23,059 nucleotides of DNA from DATAPE01 sp034667525. GTDB taxonomy: Bacteria > Actinomycetota > CADDZG01 > WHSQ01. The stretch is taken from assembly GCA_034667525.1 (NCBI GenBank), contig JAXDJO010000048.1:1-23059 (forward strand), given 5' to 3'. The translations under genes and the position numbers were made by a program. Below are positions 1-6,942 of the stretch, piece after piece; position 1 is the first letter of the stretch; the number at the start of each line of letters is the position of its first letter. Under the pieces are notes generated by a model, which saw only the letters and a program-made list of their open reading frames with translations, was not told where the DNA came from and did no database searches.

Positions 1-74
1 GCTGACCTGCAGAAACGGCTTCTCACGGTGCCAAGAAGGACTCATCAGAATCGCTTCGGACGGTGGGAGAAGAA

Positions 75-116
75 CTCTTAATCCGTAGGTTCAGGGTTCG
101 ATTCCCTGGCGACCCA
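75..116 (+). other. 3' half of a tRNA-Lys(CTT)-like gene; candidate attachment-site remnant
   Basis: From base 75 the sequence reads like a bacterial tRNA-Lys: anticodon loop CTCTTAA (anticodon CTT), stem strand TCCGT, a perfect T arm (CAGGG, loop TTCGATT, CCCTG at 92-108), acceptor strand GCGACCC (109-115) and discriminator A at 116. The 5' half is missing. No GGGTCGC acceptor strand and no D arm occur in bases 1-74, and the bases just before the loop (AGAA) cannot pair with TCCGT. The match begins at the first base of the anticodon loop, where tyrosine recombinases that use tRNA genes often cross over, so this is probably an att-site copy rather than a working tRNA. The full tRNA or an integrase would lie outside the window. 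A decayed tRNA is the alternative. Confidence 0.6.
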
Positions 117-179
117 CCCCTCTGACCTGCACATCTGGGCTGAAACACGTTCGAGCGTCCTCGATGAGTCTCTGCGCAA

Positions 180-206
180 CCACTACGCAACCCCCTTGCG
201 TAGTGG
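180..206. repeat. Perfect 11-bp inverted repeat, 5-base loop
   Basis: CCACTACGCAA (180-190) and TTGCGTAGTGG (196-206) are exact reverse complements around a CCCCC loop. No T-run follows on the plus strand and no matching one is seen on the minus strand, so it is not a canonical intrinsic terminator. It lies between the tRNA fragment and the first small gene. It could be a protein-binding dyad, a factor-dependent terminator, or a recombinase-related site of the same element; the sequence does not decide. Confidence 0.5.
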
Positions 207-310
207 CAGCTCTCTCTACGTCCGAGTGGCTACGTTCTTCAGGGGGCGTACCTTGGAGGTCCGGGGCGGATCCCAAACCGGAAGTCGAGCGACCCTTAGG
301 GAGGACCCAG

Positions 311-601
311 ATGGCGTACGGAGTGGTGCACCAATTCACCGGTGCCACGAAAGAACAATACGAAGCCTCGATTGCGGCGGTGCATCCTGGCGAAGGCCGC
401 CTACCGGAAGGTCAGCTGTTTCATGCTGCTGGCCCGTCGGCCAGTGGTTGGACGATCGTCGCGATCCATGATTCACAGGAAAGCTGGGAGCGGTTCCGTG
501 ATGGCGTCCTGATGCCCCAAATGGAAAAGGGCATCGAAGGTGGTTTCACGGCTCCGCCACAGGAGACGACGTTCGAGGTTCAGAACCAAGTGACCCAATA
601 G
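311..601 (+). CDS. Small protein, probable dimeric alpha/beta-barrel (ABM-like) fold
   Basis: This 96-residue cytosolic protein has no signal peptide, no membrane segment and no cysteine. The ATG at 311 is chosen because AGGGAGG lies at 298-304, six bases upstream; the frame is open further upstream but without a comparable site. The pattern is a short strand (AYGVVHQF), a helix (KEQYEASIAAVHP), a second strand ending GWTIVAIHDS, a helix rich in W, F and M (ESWERFRDGVLMPQME), and a final strand (TTFEVQNQV). This suits the ferredoxin-like fold of antibiotic-biosynthesis-monooxygenase and Dabb proteins. I recall similar short uncharacterised proteins from actinobacteria, but no catalytic residue can be named. 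A second small protein of similar layout is encoded at 948-1220. Existence of the gene is well supported; function is open. Confidence 0.8.
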   Translation: MAYGVVHQFTGATKEQYEASIAAVHPGEGRLPEGQLFHAAGPSASGWTIVAIHDSQESWERFRDGVLMPQMEKGIEGGFTAPPQETTFEVQNQVTQ

Positions 602-620
602 CCCAGCGTTTCCTCTTATT

Positions 621-663
621 GGCTCCGGGCGATCCGTTTAAGCTCCAACGGCTCCCCGGAGCC
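621..663. other. 9-bp hairpin downstream of the first small gene
   Basis: GGCTCCGGG (621-629) pairs perfectly with CCCGGAGCC (655-663), with a 25-base loop. It lies 20 bases after the stop codon of the 311-601 gene, where a transcript end would be expected. TTACAAC follows rather than a T-run, so intrinsic termination is doubtful. A second short inverted repeat, TACCAG-GCGT-CTGGTA, lies at 715-730. I see no gene between 602 and 947. Confidence 0.35.
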
Positions 664-836
664 TTACAACCCAAGAGCTTGCGTGATCGCAGAAGTAGCT
701 TGTTCCGCCCCTCATACCAGGCGTCTGGTAGACGGATGCAGTGAATGCGGGCGAGGAATGGCGCAGCATTTGACTGACAATCACGCTATGGATGCCTTGT
801 CTCTCCAACGCCGATGGACCTCCGATCCTTGTCTGT

Positions 837-881
837 CTTCAGTCCCGCGAACTGAAGTGAGCGCGACGTGGCATTGCCACG
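837..881. promoter_or_regulatory. Two adjacent dyads upstream of the second small gene
   Basis: CTTCAGT (837-843) pairs with ACTGAAG (851-857) across a 7-base spacer. Ten bases later, CGTGGCA-T-TGCCACG (867-881) forms a nearly perfect 15-base palindrome. Both lie 70-110 bases before the GTG start at 948, where operators or leader hairpins are usual. No convincing -10/-35 pair was found, so the role is inferred from position and symmetry only. Confidence 0.35.
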
Positions 882-947
882 AACGGCGATCCCGCGGTCG
901 TGCGACTATGGCTCCTCTGGAACGGAGCCTGGCCGAAAGGAGCCAAC

Positions 948-1220
948 GTGCATGCAGTTCTAGTAGCCGTAAGCGTCGAGAGCGGACGTGAGGACGATTC
1001 AAGGTCACACCTGCAAAACAACGTGATCCCTGCGACTCGGCAGCTCCCAGGAGCGGTAGCGGGCTACTGGCTCGCACCGCAGGGTGGACAGGGATACGCG
1101 ACGATCCTCTTCGACAACGAGGAGCATGCCCAAGCAGCGGCCGACGGCGTCCCCAGTCGCGTCCCCGATTTCGTGACGGTGAACCTTGTTCAGGTGCAGG
1201 AGGTCGCCGCACACTTCTAG
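948..1220 (+). CDS. Small hypothetical protein, possible ferredoxin-like fold
   Basis: This is a 90-residue protein starting at GTG 948, with AAAGGAG (936-942) five bases upstream. That site is much better than anything serving the in-frame ATG at 900-908 region. The chain opens with a strand (HAVLVAVSVES), then a charged helix, a strand (AVAGYWLAP), a strand with YATILFDNEEHAQAAADGV, and a last strand (FVTVNLVQVQEV). The pattern resembles the 311-601 product, so the two may be diverged relatives, although sequence identity is low. There are no cysteines, membrane segments or recognisable active site. A 12-base direct repeat spans its stop codon (AGGTCGCCGCAC at 1201-1212 and 1219-1230). Function unknown. 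Confidence 0.75.
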   Translation: MHAVLVAVSVESGREDDSRSHLQNNVIPATRQLPGAVAGYWLAPQGGQGYATILFDNEEHAQAAADGVPSRVPDFVTVNLVQVQEVAAHF

Positions 1221-1866
1221 GTCGCCGCACCCTTAGCCCGGGGTCGAGCCCATCGGCGCGTCGAGGTCCTAGAGGTGCCTAGAGACGGTGAGAGAGAAAA
1301 CCGCGTTGCGGTGGCCAAACACCAGCTGCAGGCTCTTAGCAGATGCCAAGCAAGCGAAGTTGCTGGCTAACAGGCAGGCTTCGGTTCAGCCTGGACGGCC
1401 GCCTCCACACGCTTTTGTTCAGCCTCAAAGGAGATCAAGCTCAAGAAAAAGGATCTAGCAGCCGATAAAGAACGTTGCCCAGCGGCCGATACATAACCGA
1501 ATTCGGGCCTCGGCTCTGAAACTGAGACGCACCACCATCACCGAGACTGTTGAGAAGACAGCAGGCGGTGAGGGTCTTGGGGTGCAAGATAGGCGTGGAT
1601 GAGAGGGAAGCTCGGTGCGCCGGAAGATTGAAGGCCGCCGGGCTTGCCCTGTCCCCGGATCGAACCTCTCCATCCGTAGCAGGGCATGATTCTCTTGCGA
1701 GCCACCTTCTGACCATGTTCTTGAGAAACCCCACCTGTTCAGTTTGCTGTTGTCCGCGGAATTGACGCGCATGAGATCCGGACCAACTACCGGGCCGACA
1801 ACGGTGGACGCCTTCGAGAAGGCTGGTCGTGTGCTGCCGACGTGCGGTGAACCCCTCTTGTGGCGA
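1221..1866. other. Gene-poor stretch of about 650 bases
   Basis: No reading frame here has both a plausible start and protein-like composition. The open frames on either strand (for example minus strand 1455-1889) are rich in R, S and P with scattered C and W, as shadow frames are. Visible items are a 7-base direct repeat with 10-base period (CCTAGAG at 1268-1274 and 1278-1284) and a hairpin CAGGCT/AGCCTG (1375-1380 and 1388-1393). With the tRNA fragment at the left edge, this could be decayed accessory DNA. Confidence 0.5.
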
Positions 1867-2298
1867 TCAGCGCACTGTGCGTTCGACAATCTGGGCAGCC
1901 TGCATCAGGAGTTGGTTATCACTCTCGACCCAGACCGCGCGAAACAAGACTTCTTCCTGCGGTCCAAAAAAGCGAGTGACGGAAATGCACTCACCGGACT
2001 CGAGTGGCGGAGTGACGCTGAGGATCTCTGCGCGCTCAATAGGACTTGGAAGCGCCTTGAGGAACCCCGCGACTTCCCCCTTCAGGCTTTCAGAACAGTA
2101 GCTAGCAACCAGGTCGGGAACATTGGTCTCTCCGTTGGACCACAAAGAGTTCCCGAGCACATCCTCGTTGTCGGCAAGGACCACATGCGCGAATGCATCT
2201 GCGTATGCATATACCGCCCCCACGTCCAACAAATTGAAGGCCCTTTCGGCAACTGCCTTCCTGGATCGCTCGTCGATGCCGGGAAGGGGTCCAAGCAT
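1867..2298 (-). CDS. Hypothetical protein, possibly NTF2/SnoaL-like fold
   Basis: This is a 143-residue soluble protein. The minus-strand frame has balanced composition and a codon pattern like the neighbouring genes, unlike the opposing plus-strand frame over the same bases, which is rejected. A long N-terminal helix (ERSRKAVAERAFNLLDVGA, then YAYADAFAHVVLADNED) is followed by beta-rich sequence (ERAEILSVTPPLESGECISV, then RFFGPQEEVLFRAVWVES) and LLMQAAQIV. This order resembles NTF2-like (SnoaL) cone-fold proteins, but no diagnostic motif confirms it. The ATG at 2298 is the only good start before an in-frame stop at 2329-2331. No Shine-Dalgarno is seen, so the transcript may be leaderless or the start may lie downstream at one of the TTG codons. 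It is divergent from the MFS gene at 2477. Confidence 0.55.
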   Translation of the reverse strand: MLGPLPGIDERSRKAVAERAFNLLDVGAVYAYADAFAHVVLADNEDVLGNSLWSNGETNVPDLVASYCSESLKGEVAGFLKALPSPIERAEILSVTPPLESGECISVTRFFGPQEEVLFRAVWVESDNQLLMQAAQIVERTVR

Positions 2299-2370
2299 AA
2301 GCGAGGGGGTGGGACTCCACCGCTTCCGTCATAACGGCAAAGCCAAGCCTCCCTGGCGCCCCTTAGGCGG

Positions 2371-2389
2371 CTCCACCCCCACGGTGGAG
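2371..2389 (+). promoter_or_regulatory. Leader hairpin upstream of the MFS gene
   Basis: CTCCACC (2371-2377) pairs with GGTGGAG (2383-2389) around CCCAC. A smaller related hairpin, GGTGG-GACT-CCACC, lies at 2308-2321. With the terminator-like hairpin at 2430-2455 this makes the 180-base gap between the divergent genes unusually structured. Confidence 0.4.
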
Positions 2390-2429
2390 TGTCCTCTTAG
2401 ACAACGCACGGCGCAAGGTCCGGATTGTC

Positions 2430-2455
2430 GAGGTTCCTCTCGTAACCTCCTTTTT
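2430..2455 (+). terminator. Intrinsic-terminator-like hairpin just ahead of the MFS start; candidate attenuator
   Basis: GAGGTT (2430-2435) pairs with AACCTC (2444-2449) across an 8-base loop, followed by CTTTTT (2450-2455). There is no plus-strand gene immediately upstream for it to end, and the MFS ATG is only 22 bases downstream, so attenuation of the exporter gene is the natural reading. The same GAGGTT recurs at 2469-2474 and includes the presumed ribosome binding site, so AACCTC could pair with either copy. The stem is only 6 bp and its strength is uncertain. Confidence 0.5.
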
Positions 2456-2476
2456 CATGTCTACGCTCGAGGTTGC

Positions 2477-3697
2477 ATGAAGCGCGGGCCGTTGCGCCCT
2501 CTGGCGGAGCGGGACTTCGCTCTGTTGTGGACGGGCCAGACGATCTCGCTGTTCGGCGACGGGGTCCTCACCGTGGCGCTCGCGTGGCAGGTCCTCAAGC
2601 TCTCGTCATCACCGGTAGCGCTGGCCGGCGTGCTGCTGGCGCGATCCATTCCCCGGGTGGTGCTGCTGGTGATTGGCGGCGCTATCAGCGACCGAATGCC
2701 CAGACGCCTGGTGCTGCTCACGTCCGACCTTGCCCAAGGGGTCGCAGTCGCAGCCGTCGCGTTGCTCGGGGCAGCGGGCCATCTCGAACTGTGGGAGCTG
2801 GCTGTCGTCGGTGCTATCACCGGAGCGGGCAGCGCGTTCTTCTTGCCCGCGTCCACCGCCGTAGTTCCCCAACTGGTCTCCCCCGACCTCTTGCTGACAG
2901 CTAACTCTCTGAGCAGTTCCAGTCGCCTCCTGGCGGAAGATCTCTTGGGTCCTGCACTGGGCGGCGTGCTGGTAGCAGCGGTAGGGACGACGTGGGCTTT
3001 CGGGCTCGACGCGGCGAGCTTCGGAATAAGCGTGGCCACCCTCGCGATGATTCGAGCCCGACCCGAGTTGAGCCCCCCGACCACGAGTGTGCTCGGCGCA
3101 GTGCGAGAAGGGTTCTCCTACGCGCGCCGTCGGCCGTGGATTTGGATAACCCTGATCTCTGTGGGCACCGTGGGGAATTTCCTGGCTTACGGGCCCCTTC
3201 CGGTTCTATTGCCTCTGCTGGTTCGTGGTCCCCTGGCTGGTGGCCCCCGAGGGCTCGGCTTGGTCTTCGCCTCTTTGGGGTTCGGCGGCGTTGTCTCGGC
3301 TGGCCTGTTCGGGACTTTCGGTCAGCCGCGCCGCAAGGTGACCGCGATGTACACGGGATGGGGAGCGTCTTGTCTCGCTCTCGCAGGTCTCTACTTCGCA
3401 CCGAATGTTGCAGCGGCGATGGTCTTGATGTTCGGTTGCGGTTTCGCGGGGGAAGGGGCTCAGCTGGTGTGGGTCACCCTTCTTCAGGAGCTAGTACCCA
3501 CTGAGATGCTTGGAAGGATCGTAGCGATGGACTGGCTCGTTTCACTCGGTCTACAACCTGCCGGCATTGCACTCGCCGCTCCGGCAGCGGCGGTTCTCGG
3601 GGCGGGAGGGGTGCTGCTCGTCGGTGGTCTGATCAGTGCCGGAGCGGTCTCCTTGGGGCTCTTCCGCCCCGGGGTTCGGGACCCGGAACGTCGGTGA
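2477..3697 (+). CDS. MFS-family exporter (MFS_3/EntS-like)
   Basis: This is a 406-residue inner-membrane transporter with about 12 hydrophobic segments, the normal size for the family. Family features are the N-terminal FALLWTGQTISLFGDGV, the cytoplasmic loop GGAISDRMPRRLVLL after the second helix (motif A-like), FLPASTAVVPQLVSPD, and the second-half loop LQELVPTEMLGRIVAMDWL. These point to the proton-driven multidrug or siderophore exporter branch (MFS_3). The substrate cannot be read from the sequence. The start is ATG 2477 with a short-spaced GAGG at 2469-2472; the frame is open upstream to 2123, but that part is not membrane-like and overlaps the leader hairpins. The DUF929-like and VKOR genes follow 44 bases later and may share its transcript. 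Confidence 0.88.
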   Translation: MKRGPLRPLAERDFALLWTGQTISLFGDGVLTVALAWQVLKLSSSPVALAGVLLARSIPRVVLLVIGGAISDRMPRRLVLLTSDLAQGVAVAAVALLGAAGHLELWELAVVGAITGAGSAFFLPASTAVVPQLVSPDLLLTANSLSSSSRLLAEDLLGPALGGVLVAAVGTTWAFGLDAASFGISVATLAMIRARPELSPPTTSVLGAVREGFSYARRRPWIWITLISVGTVGNFLAYGPLPVLLPLLVRGPLAGGPRGLGLVFASLGFGGVVSAGLFGTFGQPRRKVTAMYTGWGASCLALAGLYFAPNVAAAMVLMFGCGFAGEGAQLVWVTLLQELVPTEMLGRIVAMDWLVSLGLQPAGIALAAPAAAVLGAGGVLLVGGLISAGAVSLGLFRPGVRDPERR

Positions 3698-3741
3698 AAG
3701 CCCGCCGCTAGCTTTCGCACCGCTGATACCGTCGAGTCGCG

Positions 3742-4665
3742 ATGTCGAAACGCGCGGCGAAACCGAGCTCTGGAAAACGACAGCGGCCGGATCCGGGACG
3801 GTCATCCCGCAAGGCGCGGGAGGCTGCCGCGCAGCAGAGGCACCGGCGGAACCGATCGTTAGCGATCGCAGCCATCACCGGAGTGGTGCTTGTCGTGGCG
3901 GTGATGGTCGCGGTCGCCCTCACACGGCATCCTCAAGCCTCGCGCAGCTCTGGCGGTGTGGGTCCAGCAGGCAATCTCGCCGAGCACGTACCGGTGTCGG
4001 TGCTCGATTCGGTGGGCGCAGGACGAGGAATCACGCCGCCACAGGCTCTCCCTTCCGGTACACCCACGCTCGAGCAGAACGGTAAGCCCGAGATCCTCTA
4101 CATCGGCGCCGAATACTGCCCCTACTGTGCCGCGGAACGCTGGCCGCTGGTGGTTGCCCTCAGCCGATTCGGGAGCTTCTCTACCCTCCGAGAGACGGAA
4201 TCGGCCGCCGCCGAGGTGTACCCCCGGACCCAAACCTTCACATTCCACGGCGCCACCTACACGAGCAACGCACTCGCGTTCGTCGCCGTCGAGACGAACA
4301 CGAACCAGCCGGCCGCGACGGGCGGATACACGGCTCTTGATCAACCAACCAGCGCCCAGCAGTCGCTCCTCCTGCGATACGACCGGGCGCCCTACACCAC
4401 GCAAACGGGGGCAATCCCATTCCTTATGATCTCGAACCGGTACCTGTCGATCGGCGCCAGCTACGATCCGGCGATCCTGCAAGGGATGACACGGAATCAG
4501 ATCGCGCGGGCGCTGTCCGATAACACAAGTGTGATCGCCCGCGGCATTGATGGGGCCGCGAACACTCTGACCGCCGCGATCTGCCAGGTGACGGGCGAGA
4601 AACCTGCCTCGGTCTGTTCGGATCCGACCATCACCAAGATCGTTCCAGCTCTGCCGAAGCCATGA
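3742..4665 (+). CDS. Membrane-anchored thioredoxin-fold protein (DUF929-like), CPYC
   Basis: This 307-residue protein has a basic cytoplasmic N-terminus (1-38), a single membrane helix (about 39-61) and an extracytoplasmic domain. That domain holds the redox motif CPYC at 126-129 in the context ILYIGAEYCPYCAAERWP, the layout of DUF929/DsbA-type proteins. Two more cysteines lie near the C-terminus (ICQVTGEKPASVC). The presumed role is to oxidise or isomerise thiols in exported proteins, re-oxidised by a quinone-coupled partner. The next gene is exactly that, a VKOR homologue overlapping by 4 bases (ATGA). The start ATG 3742 has only a weak upstream GAG. Fold and redox role are well supported; substrates are unknown. 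Confidence 0.87.
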   Translation: MSKRAAKPSSGKRQRPDPGRSSRKAREAAAQQRHRRNRSLAIAAITGVVLVVAVMVAVALTRHPQASRSSGGVGPAGNLAEHVPVSVLDSVGAGRGITPPQALPSGTPTLEQNGKPEILYIGAEYCPYCAAERWPLVVALSRFGSFSTLRETESAAAEVYPRTQTFTFHGATYTSNALAFVAVETNTNQPAATGGYTALDQPTSAQQSLLLRYDRAPYTTQTGAIPFLMISNRYLSIGASYDPAILQGMTRNQIARALSDNTSVIARGIDGAANTLTAAICQVTGEKPASVCSDPTITKIVPALPKP

Positions 4666-5114
4666 CCCCTCGGTGGGTGATGCGTTGGACCTTCCTACTC
4701 GCGTTGGCAGCTTCGGCCGTCAGCGCCTATCTCACGATCGCTCACTTCACGACGCCCAACCTTCTGGCGTGCTCCGCCTCCGGGACGATCAACTGTGCAC
4801 GCGTAACAACGAGCGCTCAGTCGAGGTTTGTCGGAATCCCAGTAGCGGTGCTCGGGTTGACGTGGTCGATCGCGATGGTCGGGCTGTGCTCGCCAGTCGC
4901 TTGGAAGGCGCGAGCCACCTGGATCCAGCCAACGCGTCTGACTCTCGTCTGCATAGGAATGCTGTTCGTTCTGTGGCTCGTGTATGCGGAGCTTTTCATC
5001 ATCCGCGCCATCTGCTTGTGGTGCAGCGTGGTGCACGTCCTCACGTTCGCACTTTTCGTGCTCGTGGTGCCATCCGGTTGGGCGGGTGAAGGGGAGCATC
5101 TCAAGGGTCGGTGA
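4662..5114 (+). CDS. Vitamin K epoxide reductase (VKOR) family membrane protein
   Basis: This 150-residue integral membrane protein has four to five hydrophobic segments. It carries the full VKOR cysteine set: a loop pair Cys37 and Cys45 (spacing of eight, as in known VKORs) and the membrane CxxC Cys118-Leu-Trp-Cys121. VKOR homologues in bacteria pass electrons from a DsbA-like partner to quinone and replace DsbB in many actinobacteria. It starts at ATG 4662 inside the last codon and stop of the DUF929-like gene (ATGA overlap), implying translational coupling and a working pair. It ends at 5114; hairpins downstream may close the operon. Confidence 0.92.
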   Translation: MTPRWVMRWTFLLALAASAVSAYLTIAHFTTPNLLACSASGTINCARVTTSAQSRFVGIPVAVLGLTWSIAMVGLCSPVAWKARATWIQPTRLTLVCIGMLFVLWLVYAELFIIRAICLWCSVVHVLTFALFVLVVPSGWAGEGEHLKGR

Positions 5115-5151
5115 CCTGGGTGCTTGGTCGCGACAGTGGGGACGCAAGGTG

Positions 5152-5244
5152 GGCAGGGGATAGGCCTGCCGAAGATCAAACCCAGAGTTCCGGGAGGCCA
5201 TCAGCCCAGGAGGGGGTCCCACGAGTGCTGCGGCCCCCCGGAAC
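5152..5244. other. Structured gap between convergent genes; candidate terminator region
   Basis: GGCAGG (5152-5157) pairs with CCTGCC (5165-5170). Further on, GTTCCGGG (5187-5194) pairs perfectly with CCCGGAAC (5237-5244), with GGGGG and CCCCCC runs inside the loop. The region separates the plus-strand VKOR gene from the 3' end of the minus-strand glycosyltransferase gene, where two-way termination is expected. There is no T-run on either side, so factor-dependent termination is more likely than intrinsic. Confidence 0.35.
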
Positions 5245-5286
5245 AGGACAAATCGTATCAAAGTGCCCACCGAATCCAGGGATGCT

Positions 5287-6852
5287 TTAGCCGTAGTGCC
5301 GGAAGCTGGGCCAGATCGCGGACCAGGGCCGTCGTTGGCCTCGGCACAACCAGATCGAAGTTCCGTATTCGTCGTTCTCAACTCCCTGCGAGTCGTGGAA
5401 ACGTTGCACTAGAAAAACGCGTCGGAAGTAGGTCATCAGCAAAGGCCGCGACAGCCCTACCGCGATCGTGGAGCCGGTAGACGGATGTGGGGGGCCCCAC
5501 CACCAGTAACTGTTGTGTCCGCTATAGGCCCGCGGTAGACCGAGTGCTCCGCCGTAACGATCGATAGCCCCAGCCTCCCCATAGTTGTCGGTCACGATCG
5601 CGACAGAACCGCGTTCGGAGGAAGGGAGGGAACGGTAGATGCGAGCGATGGTGGCAACCAACTGTTGCCAGCCGATCGTTTCGCCAAGGTTGTAGTTCAA
5701 CTTCTGCAACGGAACTGTGGCAAGAGCCGTGGCGGGGAGGATCGGCACGGAGATCGGGAGGTCGATCGCGGCCACGATCAGGATCGCCACCATGACTGTG
5801 CGGCGCGACCTCCACAGCAAGCGTCGCGTCGGTCTCCGGGTCGAGAAGAAGCGGCGCGTTCCTTCGATAACCTCGTCGGCAACGATCGCGCCGGCGGCCA
5901 TCGCCACGGCGTATAGAGGCGCGAAGTAATAGGGCCGATCTCCGATGTACAGACCGACCAAAACGAGCAGGAGCACGTAGGCAACGGTGAAAGCTCGATA
6001 AGGGTGGAACCGCGCTTCTCGCCACAAGGCCCACAACCCGGCCATCCACACAGGCGCCAACCACCAGCCCGGAAGAAGAAATTGGATGGGCACGAAGGTC
6101 AGTGTGTAACCAAGACCGGAGTGCTCTTGGTGAAGGGTGTGGGACATCTCGAGGATGGGCCACGAGTAGTGCGTCTGCCAAATGAGGTTGGGGGCCCAGA
6201 TAAGCAATGCCGTTACCGCTCCGGTCCATGTCCAGGGACTGCGAAGGAGACGTAACTGGCGGTTGATCGCAAGTCCTACGAACAGTCCGAGGACAAGTAA
6301 CAGGATCGTCTCTTTGTTTTCGAGGCCGACGCCTGCCACGATCCCCGCGGCCAACCACAGGCGATCGTTGCCGGTTCGCAAGATGCGTATCACCAACCAG
6401 GAAAGGAGCTCCCATCCGAGAAAGTCATAGATGGTCGGTCCCGCCAGGTGTCCGGCGATCAGGAACGGACTAACTGCTATCGCGAGGGCAGCGAGTCCCT
6501 GGGCGAATCGTTCACCTCCTAACTCGCGGGCGATGACCCCAGTCAAGATGACAACACCACCGTCGGCCAATGCAGGGAACAAGCGCAATCCGAACAACGA
6601 GTTTCCGAACAGAACACGGGACAGCGCCACTAGAGCGATCGACAGCGGAGGCTGATCAACATAGCCCCACGCAAGATGTCTGGAGGCTTCGAGGAAGTAG
6701 AGCTCGTCGCGGTGATAGCCGTCACGGGTACTTGTGAGGAGCAAGATTCCGACCGCCACCGCGGCGCAGCCGAGTATGTCTGCAAGCGCAAGGGCCGGAA
6801 GCGGGTGATGGCGGCTAGAAGTAGCAGCGGGGGGCCCCAACGTGCGCCTCAT
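5287..6852 (-). CDS. GT39-family (PMT/ArnT-like) membrane glycosyltransferase
   Basis: This 521-residue polytopic membrane protein has about 10 to 12 hydrophobic segments followed by a C-terminal extracytoplasmic domain (about 400-521). The first extracytoplasmic loop carries YHRDELYFLEASRHLAWGYV, with the acidic pair Asp49-Glu50 that marks the GT39/ArnT metal- and donor-binding loop; DQPPLSIALVALSR follows. Such enzymes move a sugar from a polyprenyl-phosphate carrier to lipid or protein outside the membrane. The acceptor cannot be read. The start ATG 6852 is chosen because a purine-rich site (GGAAGGAAAGG) lies directly upstream; the frame continues to 7014, but that extension is polar, low in complexity and overlaps the divergent gene. 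Confidence 0.88.
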   Translation of the reverse strand: MRRTLGPPAATSSRHHPLPALALADILGCAAVAVGILLLTSTRDGYHRDELYFLEASRHLAWGYVDQPPLSIALVALSRVLFGNSLFGLRLFPALADGGVVILTGVIARELGGERFAQGLAALAIAVSPFLIAGHLAGPTIYDFLGWELLSWLVIRILRTGNDRLWLAAGIVAGVGLENKETILLLVLGLFVGLAINRQLRLLRSPWTWTGAVTALLIWAPNLIWQTHYSWPILEMSHTLHQEHSGLGYTLTFVPIQFLLPGWWLAPVWMAGLWALWREARFHPYRAFTVAYVLLLVLVGLYIGDRPYYFAPLYAVAMAAGAIVADEVIEGTRRFFSTRRPTRRLLWRSRRTVMVAILIVAAIDLPISVPILPATALATVPLQKLNYNLGETIGWQQLVATIARIYRSLPSSERGSVAIVTDNYGEAGAIDRYGGALGLPRAYSGHNSYWWWGPPHPSTGSTIAVGLSRPLLMTYFRRVFLVQRFHDSQGVENDEYGTSIWLCRGQRRPWSAIWPSFRHYG

Positions 6853-6942
6853 CCTTTCCTTCCGGAGCTCGGCAGGCAGCCCGACTGGGGCAGCGGGGGT
6901 GGGGGGTTCGCCGGTTCCTTCGCGGCTGGCACGATGGGCGGG

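Noticed and set aside
1..81. Open frames running in from the left edge (ending TAA at 79-81 and TAG at 86-88), possibly an integrase C-terminus
   Set aside because: Only 26-28 codons are visible and no integrase motif can be seen; open frames of this length are common by chance in G+C-rich DNA.
781..1230. 149-residue minus-strand open frame opposite the second small gene
   Set aside because: Arginine-rich shadow of the plus-strand gene; no ribosome binding site.
1640..1715. tRNA-like T-arm string GGTTCGATCC on the minus strand
   Set aside because: Neither an acceptor stem, anticodon stem nor a paired T stem can be formed around it.
1455..1889. 144-residue minus-strand open frame
   Set aside because: Low-quality composition (R, S, P rich), no ribosome binding site, overlaps another open frame on the same strand; looks like chance.
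1744..2334. 196-residue plus-strand open frame
   Set aside because: It overlaps the minus-strand frame 1867-2298, whose composition and codon pattern are more protein-like. The plus frame is rich in scattered R, P, C and H without domain features.
2123..2476. N-terminal extension of the MFS gene
   Set aside because: The extra 118 residues are not membrane-like, overlap the leader hairpins, and no good ribosome binding site precedes them; ATG 2477 gives the family-standard N-terminus.
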